A DNA stretch of 64,000 nucleotides from the NCBI RefSeq assembly GCF_000426445.1, contig NZ_KE384526.1, positions 310,001 through 374,000 of the forward strand, written 5' to 3'. Positions 57,748 through 64,000 of the stretch are shown piece after piece; position 1 is the stretch's first letter, and every line of letters starts with the position of its first letter. The stretch is from Brevibacterium album DSM 18261. Its GTDB lineage: Bacteria; Actinomycetota; Actinomycetes; Actinomycetales; Brevibacteriaceae. The notes beneath the pieces were generated by a model. It was given only the letters and a program-made list of their open reading frames with translations. It did not search any database and had not been told where the DNA came from. Made by a program: the position numbers and the translations under genes.

Positions 57748-60282
57748 ATGTTCCCCTCACCTCCCGGGATCCTCGTGCTTGCCGACGACCTCAGCGGCGC
57801 CGCCGAGGCTGCCGTCACCGTCGGCGCCCCCGTCCAGGTCCTGCTCCGCACCGCCGCCGGAGCCGATGCCGCGGGCGAGGACGCGCCCGGCCATGACATC
57901 CCCTGCTCCGGCTCCGGCCGGCACACCGCCGATCTCGCGATCGACCTGGACTGCCGTCACCTCTCGGCAGACGCCGCACGCCGGCGGACCCTCGATGCGC
58001 TCACCGCCTTCCGCGGCACGCCCGCCCGCACAGTCCTCGTGAAGGTCGACTCACTGCTGCGCGGGAACGTGCCCGCGCACATCGACGCCGCCCTCGCCGC
58101 GGGGACCGGCCCCGTGCTGTTCGCCCCCGCACTCCCGCAGCACGGTCGCACAGTGGTGGACGGCGTGCCCCTCGTCGACGGCGTTCCCCTCGTACAGACA
58201 CCCGCCTGGGATGTGGAGGACGGCACTCCCCCTGGGCATCTCTCGGAGCTCTGCAGCACAGCCACCGCACATCTCTCACTGCACGATGTGCGCACCTCCG
58301 CCGATATGCGCCGTCTCACCTCTGCGCGCCTGGTCATCGCAGACGCCGAGACCGAAGAGGATCTGCGCGCCCTGGCACGGCTGGCGCTCACCGCCGGAGC
58401 CGTCCTCGTGGGCTCGGCGGCACTCGCGCGGGCCGTCGCCGAGGTGCGCGAGGAGGTCCGCGCCGGAGCCTGTGCGGAGACCCTCACCGGCACCGGCCCG
58501 GAGTCACCTGCCGTCTCCACCGTGGAGGCCCGCGGCGAAGCGCACACGGCAGCGCGGTCTGCGGAGACAGCGCAGACCGCCTCGGCAGCGGCGGCCCCGG
58601 AGCACAGGCAGTCGGAGCAGGCACCCGTCCTCATGGTGCTCGGCACGGCGGCACGGCGCGTGGACGGCCAGATCGCGCATCTGCGTGCACACACCGGCAC
58701 CACTGTGCTCGAGGTCCCGGCGGCGCATGCACAGCGCTGGAGCACGGACCCGCGCGCGTTCGAGGAGGTCTGTGCGCAGGTGGCCGCAGGGCTGGCGGAG
58801 GGAGACCTCGCCTTCCGGCTCACGGACGACGGCGAGCCCGCGGATTCCCGGCTGCTGCCGGAGCAGCTCGCCCGCCTCGTCGAAGCGGTGCTGGCCCGCA
58901 GGGAGCCTGTGCATCTCGCCGCGGCCGGAGGGGAGACCGCACGGGCCGTCTTCGACCGCCTGGGCGTGAGCACACTCCTCGCCCTCGCCGAGATCCATCC
59001 GGGAGCGGTGCTCTCCGAGGTGCGGACGGCCCCCGGGGCCTCGGCGCCGGGGCACCCCGGACCCGGGAGCCCTCGCCCCCGCCTCCTCGGCCGAGTCGTC
59101 ACCCGGCCCGGGGGCCAGGGCGAGCGCGACTCCCTCACCCTCATCCACCGCGCGCTGCGCGGGCGGCCGCAGACCCTGACCCGCTCCGCGGAGCGGGCGC
59201 ACCCGGACCGCATGACCGGGCCGATCACCGCCTCGCCCGCCTCCGTCCCCTCCGGCAGCGCCGCTGCCGCCATCCGCGAAGGAGATCGCATGTCCGCTCT
59301 TCCCACCATCGCCGTCACCATGGGCGACGGAGCCGGCGTCGGCCCGGAGATCTGCATCGCCGCGTGCCTCGATCCCACCGTGCTGGCGGCGGCCCATCCC
59401 GTGGTCATCGGAGATGCCGCGCGCCTGCGTCAGGCCGCCGCTATCCTCGGGCGCGAGGTCGAGATCTCGGTGGTCGACTCCCCCGCGCAGGCCGAGGCGG
59501 CGGCTGGCCGCATCGATGTCATCGATCTGGGCCTGCTGCCGGAGGACCTGGCCTGGGGCGAGCTCTCTCCCCTCGCCGGCGATGCGGCCTTCCGCTACAT
59601 CGAACGCGCCGCCGAGCTGGCCATGTCCGGAGAGGTGCAGGCCATCTGCACCGCGCCGCTGAACAAGGAGGCCCTCCACGCCGCAGGTCACCGCTACCCC
59701 GGCCACACGGAGATGCTCGCGGCACTCACCGGCACCGAGGAGGTGTCCATGATGCTCTCCTCCCCCCGGCTGCGGGTCATCCACGTGACCACGCACATCG
59801 GCCTCATCGACGCGATCGCGAAGATCGAGCCGGGGCTCGTGGAGCGGACGGTGCGCCGCGGACATGAGGCCCTGGTGCGCGCGGGCATCGAGAAGCCGGT
59901 GATCGGCGTGTGCGCCATCAATCCCCACGCCGGTGAGAACGGACTGTTCGGCTACGGCGAGGAGGCGGAGAAGATCACGCCCGCACTCGAGGCCCTGCGT
60001 GCCGACGGCATTCACGCCGCCGGCCCCCTGCCCGCGGACACGGCCTTCTTCCTCGCAGGACGAGGGGACTATGACCTCATAGTGGCGATGTACCACGACC
60101 AGGGCCACGGGCCCATCAAGGTCCTCGGGATCGAGGCCGGCGTGAACATCACGGTCGGCCTGCCCGTCATCCGGACCTCCGTGGACCACGGCACCGCCTT
60201 CGACATCGCGGGCACGGGTAAGGTCGACACCGCAAGCATGAGCGAGGCCATGCGGCAGGCCGCCGCGCTCGCATCCGTCTGA
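57748..60282 (+). CDS. DUF1537 acid-sugar kinase fused in frame to PdxA2-type dehydrogenase
   Basis: One uninterrupted frame of 844 residues. Residues 1 to about 475 are a four-carbon acid-sugar kinase: ILVLADDLSGAAEAAVTVGA, VLVKVDSLLRGNVPAHIDAA and an ATP-binding PVHLAAAGGETARAVFDRL near the end, with a low-complexity insert about 235-300. A linker of about 40 residues follows. Residues 515-844 form a full PdxA: AVTMGDGAGVGPEI, GHRYPGHTEMLAAL, YHDQGHGPIKVLG and VDHGTAFDIAGTG with the metal-binding His. An ATG at 59290 with AAGGAG before it could also give free PdxA. The expected pathway is threonate-type acid to 4-phosphate to triose phosphate. Confidence 0.88.
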   Translation: MFPSPPGILVLADDLSGAAEAAVTVGAPVQVLLRTAAGADAAGEDAPGHDIPCSGSGRHTADLAIDLDCRHLSADAARRRTLDALTAFRGTPARTVLVKVDSLLRGNVPAHIDAALAAGTGPVLFAPALPQHGRTVVDGVPLVDGVPLVQTPAWDVEDGTPPGHLSELCSTATAHLSLHDVRTSADMRRLTSARLVIADAETEEDLRALARLALTAGAVLVGSAALARAVAEVREEVRAGACAETLTGTGPESPAVSTVEARGEAHTAARSAETAQTASAAAAPEHRQSEQAPVLMVLGTAARRVDGQIAHLRAHTGTTVLEVPAAHAQRWSTDPRAFEEVCAQVAAGLAEGDLAFRLTDDGEPADSRLLPEQLARLVEAVLARREPVHLAAAGGETARAVFDRLGVSTLLALAEIHPGAVLSEVRTAPGASAPGHPGPGSPRPRLLGRVVTRPGGQGERDSLTLIHRALRGRPQTLTRSAERAHPDRMTGPITASPASVPSGSAAAAIREGDRMSALPTIAVTMGDGAGVGPEICIAACLDPTVLAAAHPVVIGDAARLRQAAAILGREVEISVVDSPAQAEAAAGRIDVIDLGLLPEDLAWGELSPLAGDAAFRYIERAAELAMSGEVQAICTAPLNKEALHAAGHRYPGHTEMLAALTGTEEVSMMLSSPRLRVIHVTTHIGLIDAIAKIEPGLVERTVRRGHEALVRAGIEKPVIGVCAINPHAGENGLFGYGEEAEKITPALEALRADGIHAAGPLPADTAFFLAGRGDYDLIVAMYHDQGHGPIKVLGIEAGVNITVGLPVIRTSVDHGTAFDIAGTGKVDTASMSEAMRQAAALASV
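59279..59292 (+). promoter_or_regulatory. Internal ribosome site and start for PdxA2
   Basis: AAGGAG (59279-59284) precedes the ATG at 59290 by five bases inside the fused frame, exactly where a normal PdxA begins (MSALPTIAVTMGDG). Both a fusion and a separate PdxA may therefore be made. Confidence 0.65.
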
Positions 60283-60402
60283 GCGCAGACGGACCCCGGA
60301 GCGGCCGCAGCCCGTCCCTCCACCGGACGGCGCGGCGGGTCCGGAGCGCGTGCCCGTCCGTTCCATGCCCGCGAGGGCCGGGAGAAACCGCTGAGGTGAC
60401 AC

Positions 60403-61194
60403 ATGAACGCTGGTGAGAGGCGCGAGGAGATCGTCCGGCTGGCCCGCACGCAGGGCGAGCTGAGCGTGGACGACCTCGCCGAGTCCCTGGGCGTGACGGC
60501 CTCGACCATCCGCCGGGATCTCGCGCGGCTCACCGCCGCTGGCGACCTGGCGCGCACCTACGGGGGCGTGATCGCCGTGGCGGCGCATCACGAGAGCCCG
60601 CTCGCGGAGCGCACGCACGAGGCTACCGAGGCGAAGCGCTCCATGGGCGCGTGGTGCGCGCGGCAGGTCACCGCGGGCTCGCAGATCCTGCTCGATGCGG
60701 GCACCACCACCGCGCAGATCGCCTGGGCGCTGCGCGACACCTCTCCGCTCTCCGTGGTCACCACGGGCCTGACGCCGCTGCAGCAGCTCACCGGGCTCGA
60801 CGACACCGAGGTCACGCTGCTGGGCGGGCAGTACCGGGAGATCAGCCAGGGCTTCGTCGGCCCCCTCACGGAGGCCGGGCTGGAGAAGCTCACCTTCGAC
60901 GCGGCCTTCCTGGGCGCGGACGCCGTCACAGCCGAGCACGGCGTGTGCGAGGCATCGCTGCAGCAGGTGCGGCTCAAGGAGCTCATGAGCCGCCGCGCCG
61001 AACGCGTGTACGTCGTCGCGCATGCCGAGAAGCTGGGGCGCAGCCCCTTCCACGCCTGGGCGGATCTGGGCCCCGGCTGGACGCTCGTCACCGACGACTC
61101 CGCGACGCAGGAGCAGACCGCTCAGTTCACGGACCGCGGCATCGCCGTCATCCGCGTGGATCACGACGGTCAGGCGGTCGCCACCGACGGCTGA
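60403..61194 (+). CDS. DeoR-family transcription regulator
   Basis: The 263-residue protein has an N-terminal DeoR HTH (LSVDDLAESLGVTASTIRRD, then RTYGGVI) and a sugar-phosphate-sensing domain with LLDAGTTTAQIAWALRD, VTTGLTPLQQL, FLGADAVTAEHGV and a C-terminal LVTDDS. It lies between the kinase-PdxA and TRAP genes and is a candidate to control both, possibly through the TTGCGCG-type sites. ATG at 60403. Confidence 0.88.
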   Translation: MNAGERREEIVRLARTQGELSVDDLAESLGVTASTIRRDLARLTAAGDLARTYGGVIAVAAHHESPLAERTHEATEAKRSMGAWCARQVTAGSQILLDAGTTTAQIAWALRDTSPLSVVTTGLTPLQQLTGLDDTEVTLLGGQYREISQGFVGPLTEAGLEKLTFDAAFLGADAVTAEHGVCEASLQQVRLKELMSRRAERVYVVAHAEKLGRSPFHAWADLGPGWTLVTDDSATQEQTAQFTDRGIAVIRVDHDGQAVATDG

Positions 61195-61286
61195 GGGTCC
61201 GCTCACCCGCCCCGCGCAGCAGCTCCGAACCCGCCGCCCGCCTGCGTCTCCTCACCTCTGCACTCCCACGCCCAGCAGGCGTGCAT

Positions 61287-61300
61287 GTGCAGTTCTGCAC
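61287..61300. promoter_or_regulatory. 14-bp palindrome upstream of TRAP operon
   Basis: GTGCAG-TT-CTGCAC is perfectly symmetrical and lies about 95 bases before the solute-binding protein start, within the 200-base gap after the DeoR gene. It resembles an operator. Promoter hexamers nearby are not clear. Confidence 0.45.
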
Positions 61301-61394
61301 GCTGCCCTGGAGAACCGGCCATTGTGAGCCGCCTCTCCCGTTCATAGTCTCGTTTCCACTGACGTCCAGCGTCAGCACGGAAAGCGAGGACTCC

Positions 61395-62510
61395 TTGTCA
61401 CTGCACAGACTCCCAGCCGGACCACGCGCGCTCGCCGCCGTGGGAGCATCCCTGATGCTGGTCACCGGCTGCAGCACAGGCCTGCTGAACCAGACCGCCG
61501 AGGACGGTGAGGAGCTGCGCTGGCGGATCGTGACCCACCAGGTGCCCGGCACCTCGCGGTACGACAGCACGATCCCGCTCTTCGCGGAGAAGGTGGCGGA
61601 GGAGACCGACGGGAAGTTCGTCATCGAGCATTTCGGCGGCGGCACCCTCTTCCCCATCACGGAGACCTACGACAACGTCGCGACCGGCACAGTGCAGGCG
61701 GCCGCGGTCTTCTCCGGGTACTGGACGAACAAGGATCCGGTCTTCAACCTCGCGAGCATCCCCGGCGACCCGCTGCAGACCGCGGAGGAGCATTACACCC
61801 GCAGCGAGGCACTCGAGCCGATCTTCCGGGAGGTCTACGAGGATTCGGGCATCGAGTACCTGGGGGCATTCGACTACGGCCCCACGGAGATATTCATGTC
61901 CGATGCGCGGATCGACTCCCTCGACGACTTCGCCGGGCTGAATCTGCGCGCCACCGGCGTCGCAGGGCTGTACTTCGACCGCCTCGGTGCCAACGCCGTC
62001 TCGATCGCCCCGCCCGAGCTCTACACGGCCCTGCAGCTGGGCACCGTGGACGGCGCGGAGTTCAACGACCACTTGGTCAACGCGGAGATGGGCCTGCACG
62101 AGGTCACCGACTACCTCATCGAGCCCGTCCTGCACACGGGGCCCACATCGGACAAGGATCTCATCATCAACGAGAAGGCATGGGACTCGCTGCCCGCCTC
62201 CTACCAGCAGGCCGTCCTCACCGCGCAGGAGGCCACCCGGCAGGCGGGTGCGAGCGAGTACGCCGAGGCCAACGAGGAGGCCGCGCAGATCTGGGCGGAC
62301 GCAGGTGTGGAGACCGTCGAGCTCCCCGCCGAGGACGTGGCCGAGGCCCGGCTCATCGCCTTCGAATGGCTGGGCGAGTTCGCCCACGGCAGCGACCGCT
62401 CTCTGAGGTACGTGAACGAGTACACGAAGGTTCTCCGCGAGCTGGGCTACGACCACGAGGCCGAGGCCATCGCCGCTGCCGTCGAGGAGAACGGAGGGTC
62501 GGACCGATGA
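61395..62510 (+). CDS. TRAP transporter solute-binding lipoprotein (DctP-type)
   Basis: A 371-residue exported lipoprotein. A signal with lipobox LMLVTGCS places the lipidated Cys near residue 27. The DctP domain follows with IVTHQVPGTSRYDSTIPLFA, GVAGLYFDRLGANAVSIAP with the conserved ligand-binding Arg region (NLRATG), and TALQLGTVDGAEFNDHLVN. The start is TTG at 61395 with GCGAGGA upstream. It captures a carboxylate, plausibly threonate or erythronate given the adjacent acid-sugar kinase. Confidence 0.87.
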   Translation: MSLHRLPAGPRALAAVGASLMLVTGCSTGLLNQTAEDGEELRWRIVTHQVPGTSRYDSTIPLFAEKVAEETDGKFVIEHFGGGTLFPITETYDNVATGTVQAAAVFSGYWTNKDPVFNLASIPGDPLQTAEEHYTRSEALEPIFREVYEDSGIEYLGAFDYGPTEIFMSDARIDSLDDFAGLNLRATGVAGLYFDRLGANAVSIAPPELYTALQLGTVDGAEFNDHLVNAEMGLHEVTDYLIEPVLHTGPTSDKDLIINEKAWDSLPASYQQAVLTAQEATRQAGASEYAEANEEAAQIWADAGVETVELPAEDVAEARLIAFEWLGEFAHGSDRSLRYVNEYTKVLRELGYDHEAEAIAAAVEENGGSDR

Positions 62511-63088
62511 AGAGACTCCAGCTGATCGCCACGGCCGTGAGCGCAGCGCTGCTCCCCGCGCTGGTGATCGTCGTCCTCGTCAATGTCGTCTCTCGCGCCT
62601 CCGGTCAGGCTCTGAGCTGGCCGTTCGAGGTGTCCATCTTCCTCTTCGGCATCTCCGCGCTGCTGGCCGGAGGCCAGGTCCTCCGCGACCGGGAGCACGT
62701 GGCGGTGGACATCATCCCGCGCAGATCCGGCATCCTCACCAGGACCGCCCTCAGGGGGATCGCCCTGCTCGTCATCGCGGCCGTCGCGGTGACCCTCGTC
62801 GTGCAGGGTTCGCTCACCGCCTACGAGTCGACCCGGATCCGCGAGCGGTCGATATTCCAGACCACGTTCGATCCGGAGATCTGGTGGTTCCGCTGGATGA
62901 TCCCGCTGGGCGGACTGCTGCTCCTCGCGGAGTCGCTGCGTCAGCTGTTCCGCCTGCCGCGCACGGTCGCCGAGGACATCGCCGCCGAGTCCGAGGAGCC
63001 GTCCGACAGGGGAACTGCCGCAGCCACGGCTCCGACAGATGCCCCAGCCTCGGGCCCCTCCCCACGGACCGGAGGTGAGCCGAGGTGA
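62507..63088 (+). CDS. TRAP transporter small membrane subunit (DctQ-type)
   Basis: The 193-residue protein has four predicted spans (LLPALVIVVLVNVVSRASGQ first, then FEVSIFLFGISALLAGGQVL), VLRDREHVAVDI in the loop typical of DctQ, and WWFRWMIPLGGLLLLAESL. A disordered Ser/Ala/Pro-rich C-terminus follows. It overlaps the DctP stop (ATGA) and the DctM start (GTGA). Confidence 0.88.
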   Translation: MKRLQLIATAVSAALLPALVIVVLVNVVSRASGQALSWPFEVSIFLFGISALLAGGQVLRDREHVAVDIIPRRSGILTRTALRGIALLVIAAVAVTLVVQGSLTAYESTRIRERSIFQTTFDPEIWWFRWMIPLGGLLLLAESLRQLFRLPRTVAEDIAAESEEPSDRGTAAATAPTDAPASGPSPRTGGEPR

Positions 63089-64000
63089 CGCTCCTCATCG
63101 ATCTCCTCCCCGCCGGGATGTTCCTGGCGCTGTTCGTCCTCCTCGCGCTCGGCGTCCCCGTGGCCTTCTCGCTGTTCGGGGTCGCCGCAGGATTCTGCCT
63201 CCTCGCGTGGGGCACCAGCGGGATGCCCCTCATCGTCTCCGGGGTGTTCGGCTCCATCAACAACTTCACCCTCGTCGCCATCCCCCTGTTCATCCTGATG
63301 TCCGTGCTGCTGGAGAAGTCCAAGATCGTCGAGGAGCTCTTCGACGTCCTCTACCGGATCAGCTGGAAGCTGCGGGGCGGTCTGGCGATCGCGGCAATCG
63401 TCGTCGGTGCCATCCTCGGCGCGATCTCCGGCGTCGTGGCGGCGGGAGTCATCGGCCTCGGCCTCATCGCCCTGCCGCAGATGCTCAAGTACCGTTATCG
63501 CCGCGGGATCGCCCTGGGGGCCGTCATGGCCGGCGGCACGCTGGGACAGCTGATCCCGCCCAGCCTCAACATGGTGGTGTTCGGCGCGATCACCGGCGTC
63601 TCCGTCGCGAGCCTCTTCGCCGGCGGCCTCTCCGCCGGTATCCTGCTGGCCGCACTCTACGTCGTCTTCATCGTGGTCCTCGGCATTCTGCGGCCGGGAA
63701 CCTTCCCCAAACCGGAGGGCGCCCCCACGAGCGGGGAGCAGGAGGCGAAACCGCATGTGAGCCCGGGCCGCGTACTGCGCGGGCTCATCCTTCCGGGGGT
63801 CCTCATCACTGTCGTCCTCGGCACGATCCTCTCCGGCACCGCTACGCCCACGGAAGGCGCGGTGATCGGCGTCATCGGAACGCTCGCCCTGGCCGCCCTC
63901 TCCGGCGGACTGGACTGGCGGACGCTGAGAGACACCTGCTGGTCTGCGACCAAGACCACCGGCATGATCGTGTGGATCCTCGCAGGCGCAGCCGCATTCA
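63085..64000 (+). CDS. TRAP transporter large membrane subunit (DctM-type), partial
   Basis: Starting at GTG 63085 with a GTGA overlap, the frame stays open to the window edge (305 residues visible; about 430 expected). Family features: FSLFGVAAGFCLLAWGTSGM, ILMSVLLEKSKIVEELFD, GGTLGQLIPPSLNMVVFG with the conserved IPPS and SGTATPTEGAVIGVIGTLAL. It forms the sodium-driven channel of the TRAP system. Confidence 0.9.
   Translation, partial: MTLLIDLLPAGMFLALFVLLALGVPVAFSLFGVAAGFCLLAWGTSGMPLIVSGVFGSINNFTLVAIPLFILMSVLLEKSKIVEELFDVLYRISWKLRGGLAIAAIVVGAILGAISGVVAAGVIGLGLIALPQMLKYRYRRGIALGAVMAGGTLGQLIPPSLNMVVFGAITGVSVASLFAGGLSAGILLAALYVVFIVVLGILRPGTFPKPEGAPTSGEQEAKPHVSPGRVLRGLILPGVLITVVLGTILSGTATPTEGAVIGVIGTLALAALSGGLDWRTLRDTCWSATKTTGMIVWILAGAAAF

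Noticed and set aside
60283..60402. Riboswitch upstream of the DeoR gene
   Set aside because: Only a simple CCGTCC/GGACGG hairpin is present; no conserved aptamer core could be recognised.

Overview
The window comes from a GC-rich actinobacterium (Actinomycetota, probably Micrococcales; genus not resolved). It joins most of an integrated tailed phage (about 1-31.5 kb) to a chromosomal metabolic region (31.7-64 kb). Evidence for the host group is the very high G+C, frequent GTG and TTG starts, strong AGGAGG ribosome sites, MHS, Nramp-like and GltS-like carriers, and phage genes of actinophage type.

The prophage has a long non-contractile (siphovirus) tail. Its late genes lie on the minus strand and read right to left: HNH endonuclease, small and large terminase, portal, MuF-like protein, scaffold, major capsid protein, head-tail connectors, tail terminator, major tail protein, tail chaperones with a -1 frameshift, a 2005-residue tape measure, distal tail protein, minor tail proteins, an S74-type tail fibre, small membrane proteins and an amidase endolysin. 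Beyond the endolysin, plus-strand genes encode a partial protein, a small basic protein, a lipoprotein, a tyrosine recombinase and a YdiL/Aca2-like HTH protein. Right of the HNH gene lie three phage-type tRNAs (Asn, Trp, Lys), a hairpin-rich non-coding tract and the integrase, which points at a host tRNA-Gly. The repressor and replication genes are not visible, so the left end of the prophage lies outside the window.

The chromosomal part starts with a DedA-like membrane protein and a DUF457-type membrane hydrolase. A compact molybdenum-cofactor and formate-dehydrogenase maturation operon follows (moaC, a MogA-MoaE fusion, a MoeB-rhodanese protein, fdhD), downstream of an MHS transporter. Next come a GltS-type carrier and an Nramp-like carrier without the usual metal motifs, the latter coupled to a D-2-hydroxyacid dehydrogenase. 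A minus-strand operon then runs LacI regulator, OPT transporter, hydantoinase/oxoprolinase A, hydantoinase B, amidohydrolase. An apparently N-terminally shortened RpiR regulator sits head-to-head with a DAO-type oxidoreductase gene and a second GltS-type carrier. The right end holds a DapA-family aldolase and an aldo/keto reductase, divergent from an acid-sugar module: an in-frame DUF1537 kinase-PdxA2 fusion, a DeoR regulator and a TRAP transporter (the large subunit runs off the window). That module suggests uptake of a four-carbon sugar acid such as threonate, phosphorylation, and oxidation with decarboxylation to a triose phosphate.

The points most worth a second look are a 17-bp palindromic motif shared by the Nramp-like and DUF1537-PdxA promoters, the kinase-PdxA fusion, the palindrome-controlled recombinase/HTH operon, the integrase with a large catalytic-domain insertion, and the hairpin-rich tract beside the phage tRNAs.
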